DNA from: an uncultured Verrucomicrobiales bacterium
GTDB taxonomy: Bacteria > Verrucomicrobiota > Verrucomicrobiia > Verrucomicrobiales > Akkermansiaceae
Assembly (NCBI GenBank): GCA_937893015.1
Contig: CALBJX010000011.1
Span: 1-6,913 of the forward strand
Length of the DNA: 6,913 nt
Reading direction: 5' to 3'
In this document: one piece after another, positions 1 to 6,724 of the stretch
Numbering within the stretch: the stretch's first letter is position 1
Layout: every line of letters begins with the position of its first letter
Position numbers and translations under genes: made by a program
Notes under the pieces: model-generated
What the model saw: only the letters and a program-made list of their open reading frames with translations
Databases searched by the model: none
Told to the model about the DNA's origin: nothing

Positions 1-8
1 GCAGCCGC

Positions 9-55
9 GCCTCAATTTGACTTCGTACATCGTAAATCGTACATCCCTACAAATC
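9..55 (+). repeat. Left arm of window-flanking inverted repeat with heptad core
   Basis: This 47-nt arm reads gcctcaatttgac, then three 7-nt units (ttcgtac, atcgtaa, atcgtac), then atccctacaaatc. Its reverse complement recurs at 6860-6913 with identical outer and inner flanks but one extra heptad. It lies outside all genes, about 50 nt beyond the terminator of the last gene. No coding potential or transposase is associated with it. It may be a dispersed intergenic repeat (REP or MITE-like); the family is not identified. Only 8 nt of the window lie outside it. Confidence 0.85.
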
Positions 56-106
56 GCTCATTGTTCGAATCGCATTATGGGATGGCAACGATTTGTCATT
101 CAACAA

Positions 107-134
107 GAAGGGCGACCCCGCAGGGTCGCCCTTC
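107..134 (-). terminator. Intrinsic terminator hairpin after the last gene
   Basis: A perfect 12-bp inverted repeat (gaagggcgaccc / gggtcgcccttc) encloses the 4-nt loop 119-122. In the minus-strand direction it starts about 30 nt after the stop codon of the 343-residue protein gene and is followed by a U-rich but interrupted tract (ttgttgaatg). The GC-rich stem and its position support transcription termination of the gene set. The poor U-tract means it could instead mainly stabilise the 3' end of the message. Confidence 0.75.
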
Positions 135-163
135 GACATATCGTTCTGCTCCGGCGGAACGCC

Positions 164-1195
164 TTACTTGGCTTCCTTTGCGGTGTCTGCCTTGCGGTCG
201 GGAGCCGTGTTGTAGAAGTAGGGGACGAGCTTCTCCACAAGCTCGTTCTGGAGCTCGGGGGCGTACACCGTCTTAAGGAGGTGAGCCATGGCGACCGCAT
301 CGCGGAAGTTGGCGGGAGCGGCGGCCCACTGAGCCTTCGTGCAGGGCTTGTCAGCCTTCTTGGTGTAGTCGGCCACATCGGGCATGCCCCAGAGAAGGTT
401 CATGGCGCGCACCATGGCATCCGTGGGCAACTCGGCGGCGGCACCATGGGTGCTGACGACGCACTGGCAGAAGTTGTCGATGGCGCTCTCCGCGTCCTTC
501 AGCTGGTCGGCGGGGATGGCGGAGCCGTCCGTCGGGAGCTTGGCGGCGTAGGAGCGGGCAAGCGCATAGCGCAGCCAGCCGTAAAGCTCGGTGTTGATGC
601 CCTTGCCGACCTTCTTGTCCTTGAGCAGCTCGACGATGGCCTTCTTGTTGTCGTCCACCTTCGTGGGATTCGCGACGATGTCTGCCACCAGAGCGGCCAC
701 AGCCACACGGGCGGCGTCATTAGCCGTCATGTTGGCGGGGGGATTGGCGGCGAGCTTATGAACGCCCTCCCAGTCCTGCATGCGCACCGCGCAGGAGATT
801 TCATTCACCGCAGCGATGGTGACGGGGCTGCCGGGCAGACCGGCAAAGTTGGCGTACTTGGCCTTGACGGCGGCGAACTGCTTGCGGGCGGCGGCGAGGT
901 CGCTCTCACGATAGGTATTGAGGGCAGCGGCCAGCTCGGCGGGCGTCTGGATGTAGAACAGAGCCTTGCAGGAGGAGACGGGCACCTCCAGCTCCTGATC
1001 CGTACCCTTCTGGGTGAAGTAGAACTTGTCGTTGCCGTCGGAGCGGTTGATGACGAGTTCCTGCGGCTTGGACGTGGAGGGGAGCAGCACATAGGCACGC
1101 AGTTTGGCACCCGCATCCGCCGCCTCCTGAGCCCCCGCAAAGGAGGCACAGGAAAGCGCGGCAACTGCCAACCCGATGAGATGAAGTGATTTCAT
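164..1195 (-). CDS. Exported protein of unknown family, motor-operon companion
   Basis: A 343-residue protein starting at the ATG at 1195. Residues 1-22 form a clear Sec signal peptide (Lys2, hydrophobic core, likely cleavage after Ala-Gly-Ala22), so the protein is periplasmic or surface-exposed. Cys16 lies in the hydrophobic core but is not in a good lipobox. Residues about 32-82 look like a short beta-rich segment, perhaps a small SH3/Sm-like barrel. Residues about 85-325 look alpha-helical, with TPR-like helix pairs at about 87-116 and 123-150 (Y-R-E-S-D-L-A-A-A pattern). The mature part contains Cys76, Cys135, Cys243, Cys245 and Cys285, which could form disulfides. It starts 26 nt after the TPR gene stop, so the two are almost certainly co-transcribed, and it is followed by a hairpin terminator. 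I do not recognise the family. A role as partner of the TPR protein or the ExbB/ExbD motor is inferred from context only. No Shine-Dalgarno site is visible. Confidence 0.88.
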   Translation of the reverse strand: MKSLHLIGLAVAALSCASFAGAQEAADAGAKLRAYVLLPSTSKPQELVINRSDGNDKFYFTQKGTDQELEVPVSSCKALFYIQTPAELAAALNTYRESDLAAARKQFAAVKAKYANFAGLPGSPVTIAAVNEISCAVRMQDWEGVHKLAANPPANMTANDAARVAVAALVADIVANPTKVDDNKKAIVELLKDKKVGKGINTELYGWLRYALARSYAAKLPTDGSAIPADQLKDAESAIDNFCQCVVSTHGAAAELPTDAMVRAMNLLWGMPDVADYTKKADKPCTKAQWAAAPANFRDAVAMAHLLKTVYAPELQNELVEKLVPYFYNTAPDRKADTAKEAK

Positions 1196-1221
1196 TGTCG
1201 TATCTGTGGGTTGAGGTTACT

Positions 1222-4200
1222 TTACTTCTTCTGGAGTTTACGCTGGAAGTCCTTGCCTTCCTTGTCTTCCTTCTGCACGGCGGCATCGGCGGCATAGCCG
1301 GCGAGGTCTGCCTTGACCTTGTTGAACTCGTCACGTTCGGCGGGCGTGAGCTTGGCTTCAATGCCGCCCTTGACGACGAGGTCAACATACTTCTGACCCG
1401 TGGTCCAGGCCGTCCAGCGGTCGGAGGCCTTGAAGTTGCCCTTCAGGCGGTCGCCCGTGGCGGGGTTGTTGCGCTTCCACATGATTTCCATCATGGCCTT
1501 GCACGCAGGCGCAGAGTAGAGGATCTGCCCCTTGTTCTGGTTGTAGATGTTCATGTAGGTGAGCAGGGCGTTCTTGTCGTCGCCGCTCTTAGCATAGGCT
1601 TCGCCGAGCATAATCATGACGGCGAGCTTATCTCGCTTGTCGCCGCGGTTTTGGATGTAGGCGGAGGCGGACTTCACGGCAGAGGCGTAGTCGCCCGTGC
1701 GCATGTACATCTTGGTGAGGCCGACGAGGGCGGGGCCGACCACGTTCGGATCGTTGGAGGCGACCACCTTGTTGTAGAGCTCTTCGGCGGTCTTCTGCTG
1801 CGTGCTGTCCTTGGAGAACGCGAGGGCGTTGGCCTTGCCGAGCACGGAGGCGGACACGAGGTCGGCTTCCTTGTTGCGCTCGATGACGGCATCGTAGTAG
1901 GAGACGGCGAGGTTGATTTCATCCTGCTTGGCGGAGGGATCCTCGAAGCGGCCGACGTAGTTCACGAGGTAGTCACCCACGTTGACGCAGATGAAGCTCG
2001 TGAGATCCGCAGGCTTGAAGGTGTTGGTCATCTCGCGGAAAGTCTTCTCGATGTCATTCTGCAACGCAGATTTGGCCTCGGGGTTGTCCTTGAGCGCACC
2101 GAGAGCAGTGTTCATGGAGTTGATGAGGGCCATGCGGAAGATAGCGCGGGCATACTTGTCCTCCGGGCTGATGCCGGGGAAGTTGTTGAAGTGCTCGCCC
2201 TTCTCCTCCAGCGTGAGTTCCTTGTCGAGGTACTTCTTGTTACCCGTGACATAGGCTTCCACGTAGGTGTTGATGGTCTTTTCGAGCTCGGGGTTGGCCG
2301 TCTCGTGCTCCAGTGCGTAGGTGGCTTCGCGGGCGATGATGTCGCGAGCGAGCTGCGTGGTCTTCTCAAAGCTGTCCTTATCGCTCACGCGGCCCAGTTC
2401 CAGAGAAACCTCCTGCAGGGAGAAGGCGTTGCCGGGGGCATCAGACTCCGCCCAGAAGCGCTCGGCGAAGCCCTTCACGCGGGCCATGCGGGCTTCCTCG
2501 CTCTCGCCGGCACGCTCGATTTCGGGCGTGTAGCAGCCGAGCCAGTAGAGGGCGTTGGCGGCGGTGGTCTTACCCTTGCCGTCCTTGAGCTTCAGCGCGG
2601 CATCGGCGCAATTTTCGAGAGCGACGATACCCTTGTCCTTGATGGTCTCATCCTTGCCGTTGATGATGATGCTGCCCGTGAGCAGTTCGGCATTGGGATA
2701 GAGGTCGGTCTCCTTCCAATTCTCCGTGATGACGGCAAGCAGGGAGAGAGCGCGTTCCTGCAGCTTCTCGGCAGCGGCTTCATCCGTGGTGAGGGCGGCC
2801 TGCTTGAGCAGCACGTCCACCGCGTTGTAGTACGCATTGGGAGCGAGAGCGTTCTCCTTGAGGTCGAGGGAGGGATGCGCGGTCTTGTACTCCTCGAACA
2901 CGGCGAGAGCCTTGTCGTAGTTCTTGGTGTCTGTCGAGGCACCGAGCTTGGCGAGGGCGTCCATGATGAAGAAGTAGGCCTGGCCGGAGAGCTTGGCCAC
3001 CTCTTCCTCCTTCAGGGAGTTCTTCTCCTTGCCGGCGACGAGATTGCCGCCCTTGAGCAGCGCGTTGCCCGCTTCCACCACCTTGGCGTATTCCTTCATC
3101 TTGTAGAAGGCGGACAGGGTGTAGAACTGGGACAGCACGTAGCACTTGTGGGTGACATCGGAGCCGTAGGACTGCATGACTTCCTGAGCCACACCTTCCA
3201 CTTCCTCCCACTTCTGGTCCTTGACGAGGCGGGCGAGCTTGTTGAACGCGATGTTCTTGCCGCGGTCGCCCATATCCGCGCCGTCGAGCATCTGCTCGAA
3301 GTTGGCGCCGGCGGCCTCATCACCCGTGGCGTAGGAGAGCTGCGCCAGCTGGAAGATGTTGTCGTTCTTCATGGGCTTCACGCCGTCCTTGGTCTTGTTT
3401 TGGAGGTCGCGGTAGCGGTCGAAGAGGATCTGGTAGCCGGCCTTACCGAGGCGGTTGGAGCCCATGGCGATGGCGGTGTTGGCCGTGGAGAGGATGGCGA
3501 AAGCTTCAAGGTTCATCTTGTCTTCCGCAATCTTCTTGTAGGATTCGCCGAGCTTGTCGAAGGAGTCCTTGGTGAGCTTGTTGCCCGTGCCGCGGTCCAC
3601 GATGGGCTTGGTGTACTTGCCGAGGGCCTTGCTCATGGTGGCGATGTCCGCGCGGACATCAGCCACATCGGGCACAAGGCCGAAGAGTGTGTTGGCGGAG
3701 CGCACGGCCTCCTGAGCGACTTCCATGTCCCCGTCCTTGAGCGCCGTGTCCGCAAGGCGGGTGGCGCGGATGCCGTAGTTGAGGAACTTGTTGGCGCTGC
3801 GACCGGAGCGGGAGGGCTCCAGCTTGTAGCTGGCGGGGCTGGCACCGATAATCTTGTGCACCCAACCGACGTTCTTCGGGTCCTTCATGGCCACGTTGAT
3901 GATGGTGGCAAGCCCGTTCATGGCCATTTCATCCGGCACCTTGCCCTTCACCGTGCGGGAGAGGTCGAGGTACTGGCTGGCTTTCTGGAAGTCAGGCGTG
4001 GGCTTGAGGAGGTTGGCCTGCAGCAGCAGGAAGCAAATCTGGCCGTCGAGCTTCTGAGCCTTCTCCGTCTGGCTCACCTTGCCCTTCTGGAGCATGCCGA
4101 GGTATTCCTCCAGCAGGGTGATGGCTTCATCAAACTTGGCGGGGTCGCCGGGCTTGGCGGGGCTGTTGGGCTTTTCTTCTTCGCCCGCGCCCTGCTGATA

Positions 4201-4620
4201 GCGGCAGTAGCCCATCTGGAATACCACGTTGGAGAGCATCGGGGAGATGCCTTCCGGCTGGTCCTTGCGGTTTTCCTTAACGGCGGCCTGCAGGGCGGGG
4301 TCCTGCCAGCGCTTGTCCTCGCGGAAAGCCTTGTAGGCTTCAAAGGCCTTTTCGTAGTCCTTAGCCTTGAAGTAGATGGCGCCCTTTTCCCATGCGTAGA
4401 AGGGGAGCACCCAACCGAACTGCGCGGACACGGCGTTCTTCTTGCTGAACTCGGTCAGCACCTTGTCGCAGAGCGTGATAGCGTCTTCCGTCTTGCCGGC
4501 AGCGGAGAGCTGCTTGACCTGCGCAAGGGACCCGATGGGATCCACGGCGGCCTGACAGACCATCGGCACGGTGAGCGCCATGGCGGCCAGCACGGAAGCG
4601 GTCTTGGTGAATTGAGTCAT
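1222..4620 (-). CDS. Giant exported TPR-like helical-repeat protein
   Basis: A 1132-residue protein. Residues 1-24 form a Sec signal peptide (Thr2-Lys6 n-region, Ala/Leu/Val core, likely cleavage after Cys-Gln-Ala24), which supports the ATG at 4620. The rest is almost wholly alpha-helical, with repeated helix pairs of TPR character: about 34-60 (E-D-A-I-T-L-C pattern), 75-105 (K-D-Y-E-K-A-F-E-A-Y), around 430-530, the K-N-Y-D-K-A-L-A-V-F segment, and 976-1035 near the C-terminus (G-D-Y-A-S-A-V, then D-D-K-N-A-L-L-T-Y). The last about 20 residues are Lys- and acid-rich. No transmembrane segment follows the signal peptide and no catalytic motif is visible, so it is probably a periplasmic scaffold that binds other proteins. 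It lies downstream of the exbB/exbD genes but across a strong terminator, and 26 nt before the last gene. TPR proteins encoded with ExbB/ExbD are known in TonB systems, but this one is unusually long and no TonB is encoded here. The exact role is inferred. No Shine-Dalgarno site precedes it; the leader is pyrimidine-rich. Confidence 0.92.
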   Translation of the reverse strand: MTQFTKTASVLAAMALTVPMVCQAAVDPIGSLAQVKQLSAAGKTEDAITLCDKVLTEFSKKNAVSAQFGWVLPFYAWEKGAIYFKAKDYEKAFEAYKAFREDKRWQDPALQAAVKENRKDQPEGISPMLSNVVFQMGYCRYQQGAGEEEKPNSPAKPGDPAKFDEAITLLEEYLGMLQKGKVSQTEKAQKLDGQICFLLLQANLLKPTPDFQKASQYLDLSRTVKGKVPDEMAMNGLATIINVAMKDPKNVGWVHKIIGASPASYKLEPSRSGRSANKFLNYGIRATRLADTALKDGDMEVAQEAVRSANTLFGLVPDVADVRADIATMSKALGKYTKPIVDRGTGNKLTKDSFDKLGESYKKIAEDKMNLEAFAILSTANTAIAMGSNRLGKAGYQILFDRYRDLQNKTKDGVKPMKNDNIFQLAQLSYATGDEAAGANFEQMLDGADMGDRGKNIAFNKLARLVKDQKWEEVEGVAQEVMQSYGSDVTHKCYVLSQFYTLSAFYKMKEYAKVVEAGNALLKGGNLVAGKEKNSLKEEEVAKLSGQAYFFIMDALAKLGASTDTKNYDKALAVFEEYKTAHPSLDLKENALAPNAYYNAVDVLLKQAALTTDEAAAEKLQERALSLLAVITENWKETDLYPNAELLTGSIIINGKDETIKDKGIVALENCADAALKLKDGKGKTTAANALYWLGCYTPEIERAGESEEARMARVKGFAERFWAESDAPGNAFSLQEVSLELGRVSDKDSFEKTTQLARDIIAREATYALEHETANPELEKTINTYVEAYVTGNKKYLDKELTLEEKGEHFNNFPGISPEDKYARAIFRMALINSMNTALGALKDNPEAKSALQNDIEKTFREMTNTFKPADLTSFICVNVGDYLVNYVGRFEDPSAKQDEINLAVSYYDAVIERNKEADLVSASVLGKANALAFSKDSTQQKTAEELYNKVVASNDPNVVGPALVGLTKMYMRTGDYASAVKSASAYIQNRGDKRDKLAVMIMLGEAYAKSGDDKNALLTYMNIYNQNKGQILYSAPACKAMMEIMWKRNNPATGDRLKGNFKASDRWTAWTTGQKYVDLVVKGGIEAKLTPAERDEFNKVKADLAGYAADAAVQKEDKEGKDFQRKLQKK

Positions 4621-4660
4621 ATGAACTGAAATGAGGGGGTGAATGGTGGGGGAGGAAAGA

Positions 4661-4681
4661 TTTTCGGGACATACCCGAAAA
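4661..4681 (-). other. Second hairpin overlapping the terminator U-tract
   Basis: A perfect 8-bp inverted repeat (ttttcggg / cccgaaaa) has a 5-nt loop at 4669-4673. On the minus strand its first arm uses the last four U residues of the preceding terminator tract. The stem sits about 40 nt upstream of the TPR gene start. It would be the first structure in any transcript that reads through, so it could protect the 5' end of that transcript or mark a processing site. The stem is seen directly; the function is inference. Confidence 0.5.
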
Positions 4682-4723
4682 AAAGGAGGGGAGCTTACGG
4701 AGGATGTCCGTTAGGCTCCCCTC
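4678..4723 (-). terminator. Strong intrinsic terminator between exbD-like and TPR genes
   Basis: On the minus strand a 9-bp GC-rich outer stem (gaggggagc / gctcccctc, 4715-4723 with 4686-4694) encloses a 5-bp inner stem (acgga / tccgt) with loop 4702-4706. A run of seven T follows at 4684-4678. It begins about 20 nt after the stop codon of the second exbD-like gene. This is the best terminator in the window and it lies inside the gene set, so it should reduce or block transcription into the TPR gene unless read through. I see no convincing promoter in the 57 nt between it and the TPR start. Confidence 0.88.
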
Positions 4724-4745
4724 TCTGAGTTCGGGGTCTGCCGGT

Positions 4746-5234
4746 TTATTCGGAAGCCGTGTTCAGACCGACCGTGTGGATGTCGGCCTCCGCGAGGGCG
4801 GCCATCACGTCCACGACGCGCTGATGGGGGGCATTGGGGTCACCGGTCACCATCACGATGGGAGTGGTATCGGCGGCCTGGGCCTGATCATGCAGCTGCT
4901 TGAGGTTTTCCACGAGAGTCTCCATGTTGCGCTGCTCGTGATAGGAGTTGGTGCCGGGCTTGGCGCTCGGGTCGTAGGGCACGCCCACGGGCATGTCGCC
5001 GTTCCAGAGCACGGAGCCGTCACCCTTCACCATGATGCGGCCGGGCTCCAGAGGAGGAGGCGTGCCGCCGCTGGCAGCGTTACCGGGGATGCTCACATCG
5101 AGCTTCTTTTCGCTCACCAGAGAGGTGGCCACAAGGAAGTAGATGAGCAGAAGGAAGCAGCAGTCAATCATCGACGAGATGTTCATCTCGGGATCTCCCT
5201 GCTCCTCCGTCACGATTTTCTTATGTCTTGCCAT
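4746..5234 (-). CDS. exbD: ExbD/TolR-family stator protein, second copy
   Basis: A 162-residue single-pass inner-membrane protein of the ExbD/TolR family, which with an ExbB/TolQ channel couples proton flow to movement of a periplasmic partner. Residues 1-21 are cytoplasmic and charged. The transmembrane helix spans about 22-42 and carries Asp24, matching the essential proton-carrying Asp of the family. The usual S-P-M-I-D motif is S-S-M-I-D here, lacking the proline, and is followed by Cys25-Cys26. The periplasmic domain ends in a typical ExbD segment at about 128-158 (G-D-P-N-A-P-H-Q-R-V-V-D-V-M). I chose the ATG at 5234 (M-A-R-H-K-K) rather than the upstream in-frame ATG at 5318. The longer form would overlap the previous gene by 59 nt and add a 28-residue extension not typical of the family. 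The gene starts 25 nt after the first exbD-like stop. ExbD versus TolR cannot be separated from sequence alone. Confidence 0.93.
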   Translation of the reverse strand: MARHKKIVTEEQGDPEMNISSMIDCCFLLLIYFLVATSLVSEKKLDVSIPGNAASGGTPPPLEPGRIMVKGDGSVLWNGDMPVGVPYDPSAKPGTNSYHEQRNMETLVENLKQLHDQAQAADTTPIVMVTGDPNAPHQRVVDVMAALAEADIHTVGLNTASE

Positions 5235-5259
5235 GGTCGGAATCGATAAGATAAGGGGT

Positions 5260-5781
5260 TTACATCTTGGCCGGCAGGGTGCCGAACACCATGTTGGTGA
5301 CGCCTGCGGCAGCCGCACAACGAATGGCGGTGGCGGTGCGTTCCCAGGGGGTATCCTGGTCGCCGCGCAGGTAAATACGGATAGCCTTTTCCTCCAGATT
5401 GCGGCTCTTCATGACCTCTTTCTGCTGCGTGATGAAATCCGTCAGCAGCTGAACCTGATCAATGGAGTAGCCCGTGTCCTTGGTGCCGTCGGACACACCG
5501 AACACCGTACCGGGGGAGTAGTGCTTATTGTACTGTTCGCGGGCTTTATCGCCCATCTTGTCGGGGTCGGCAAAGATGTTGACAACGATACAGCCGTTGG
5601 CATCCTTGAGGTCGGAGCAGGAAACAGCGTTGGGCATGTTCACGCTCGGGTCCTTGGACACCGTGAGTGCCGTTGCATTCACCACGAAGAAAATCAGCAA
5701 CAGGAAGCAGCAGTCAATCATGGGAGACATGTTCACGTCGCCCTTGACCTCCTCCTGAGGTTTCATTTTTTTCTTGCTCAT
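5260..5781 (-). CDS. exbD: ExbD/TolR-family stator protein, first copy
   Basis: A 173-residue single-pass inner-membrane protein. Residues 1-15 are cytoplasmic and Lys-rich. The segment N-M-S-P-M-I-D (17-23) followed by a hydrophobic helix to about residue 40 is the hallmark of ExbD/TolR, with Asp23 as the expected proton-carrying residue. Cys24-Cys25 follow it. The periplasmic domain contains Cys55 and Cys64, close enough to suggest a disulfide, then the family's C-terminal strand-helix-strand (R-I-Y-L-R-G-D-Q-D-T-P-W-E-R at about 135-148, V-T-N-M-V-F near 162-167). It differs strongly from the second copy in its periplasmic part, so the two probably have different partners or form a heterodimer; two ExbD chains per ExbB pentamer is the known stoichiometry. 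The spacer to the exbB-like gene is an unusually long 97 nt and contains a hairpin. No Shine-Dalgarno site is visible. Confidence 0.94.
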   Translation of the reverse strand: MSKKKMKPQEEVKGDVNMSPMIDCCFLLLIFFVVNATALTVSKDPSVNMPNAVSCSDLKDANGCIVVNIFADPDKMGDKAREQYNKHYSPGTVFGVSDGTKDTGYSIDQVQLLTDFITQQKEVMKSRNLEEKAIRIYLRGDQDTPWERTATAIRCAAAAGVTNMVFGTLPAKM

Positions 5782-5806
5782 GTGAATGAAGAAAAGTTGG
5801 GGTGCT

Positions 5807-5863
5807 GCCTGCCCTGCTTAGGTCGGATGTCAGTTGCGCTGCACATCCCCCGCTCGGGCAGGC
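5807..5863 (-). other. Nested hairpin in the exbB-exbD spacer
   Basis: The 97-nt gap between the exbB-like stop and the exbD-like start holds an outer 8-bp inverted repeat (gcctgccc 5807-5814 with gggcaggc 5856-5863). Inside it lies an inner stem (ggatgt-cag with ctg-c-acatcc, about 5825-5848, one bulged base). No U-tract follows in the minus direction, so it is unlikely to be a full terminator. It may be an RNA processing or stability element that sets the ratio of channel to stator protein. Function is inferred. Confidence 0.45.
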
Positions 5864-5878
5864 CCGGTGGCGGCAGGC

Positions 5879-6724
5879 TTAGGCGTCAGCCTGCTCCTCT
5901 TCGTATTCCTCTTCGACCTCTTCGTCGTCGCCGTCAAGACCCTCGGGGATGCGGGCCAGCTGGGCTTCGGCGTTGATGACGTTGATGGAGGTGTTCACCA
6001 TTTCTTCGATGGCGTTCACGCATTCGGCTTCACGAGCCTGCGCGGACTTCTTGAGGAAGAAGAAGGCGGGAAGAGCGATAATGGAGATAATCAGACCCCA
6101 GAAGGTGGTGAGCAGAGCCACGGAGATGGAACCTGCGAGCTGGGCGGGGTCAGCCTGGCCGGATTCAGCCAGAATGGCGAAGGCGCCCACCATGCCCTGC
6201 ACCGTACCGAACAGGCCGATGGAAGGAGCGATGGAGCCGGAGAGGGCGAGCATGTCCACGAACTTCATCATCTGCGGGCGTTCGTTGGCGGTGAAGTCAG
6301 CGATGGCGTCCTCGATGCCGTCCTTGCCGAGGTCCTCGGGGCGGTTAGCGTCGATGTTGGGCAGAGCGTAAGCCACGAGGCGGCCGAGGTAGGTCGGGCT
6401 CTCGGTAGCGAGCTTGATGGCGGACTGCACACGGCACTCGTTCATGAGGGCGATGAGCTGATCGCGGAGAACGGCGGGGCAGAACTTATCCTTCTTGAGC
6501 TGAGCCATGCAGATGAACACAAGGAACAGCGTCACGGCGAGGAGCACCACGAGGGGAATCATGGTCCAACCACCATCAATCACCCACTTGTCGAGCATCG
6601 TCTTCTGCTGGGCACCGCCGCCGGCGGCTTCTTCCTGAGCAAAAGCAGAGGTGGACAGAGCGAACACAGCCGTCATCCCCAGAGAGAGGGCGCGGAGACC
6701 GAAACGTGTAATCATCGTTTTCAT
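5879..6724 (-). CDS. exbB: ExbB/TolQ/MotA-family proton channel with signal peptide
   Basis: A 281-residue inner-membrane protein of the MotA/TolQ/ExbB family, the pentameric proton-channel half of the motor. Residues 1-29 look like a cleavable Sec signal peptide (cleavage after Ala-Phe-Ala29), followed by a short Gln/Gly/Ala-rich linker. Transmembrane helices lie at about 54-74, 157-183 and 197-224, with a cytoplasmic region between the first and second. The signature segment S-I-A-P-S-I-G-L-F-G-T-V-Q-G-M (164-178) matches the family's pore-lining helix, with Thr174. The third helix has A-L-L-T-T-F-W-G-L (203-211), where Thr206 or Thr207 fits the second conserved pore Thr. The C-terminal tail is strikingly acidic (264-277). 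E. coli ExbB and TolQ lack a cleavable signal peptide and this tail. The ATG at 6724 is preferred because it opens a good signal peptide and lies about 28 nt downstream of a plausible -10. A TTG at 6787 would overlap the -35. This is the first gene of the set. Confidence 0.94.
   Translation of the reverse strand: MKTMITRFGLRALSLGMTAVFALSTSAFAQEEAAGGGAQQKTMLDKWVIDGGWTMIPLVVLLAVTLFLVFICMAQLKKDKFCPAVLRDQLIALMNECRVQSAIKLATESPTYLGRLVAYALPNIDANRPEDLGKDGIEDAIADFTANERPQMMKFVDMLALSGSIAPSIGLFGTVQGMVGAFAILAESGQADPAQLAGSISVALLTTFWGLIISIIALPAFFFLKKSAQAREAECVNAIEEMVNTSINVINAEAQLARIPEGLDGDDEEVEEEYEEEQADA

Noticed and set aside
50..95. 7-bp inverted repeat caaatcg / cgatttg in the left intergenic region
   Set aside because: The arms are short and 32 nt apart, with no supporting context; this is expected by chance next to the repeat.
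17..1189. Plus-strand 390-codon open frame opposite the last gene
   Set aside because: It is in the same codon-register antisense arrangement. It starts inside the repeat and runs through the terminator hairpin, and the product has no recognisable domain. The minus-strand protein has a clear signal peptide.
4558..4620. Lipoprotein signal in the TPR protein because of Cys22
   Set aside because: The residues before Cys22 (V-P-M-V) do not fit a lipobox; a signal peptidase I site after Ala24 is better.
1186..4629. Plus-strand open frame of 1147 codons lying opposite the TPR gene
   Set aside because: It is in exact codon register with the TPR gene and stays open only because that gene avoids TTA, CTA and TCA. 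Its product is Val/Leu/Gly/His-rich with no recognisable domain, typical of an antisense shadow.
5235..5318. Longer N-terminus for the second exbD-like protein, from the ATG at 5318
   Set aside because: It would add 28 residues (M-R-L-P-Q-A-S...) encoded within the first exbD-like gene. Family members begin shortly before the transmembrane helix, as with the ATG at 5234.
5143..5976. Plus-strand 277-codon open frame across the exbD-like genes
   Set aside because: It spans parts of three minus-strand genes and their spacers and has no domain of its own; it is explained by codon bias on the other strand.
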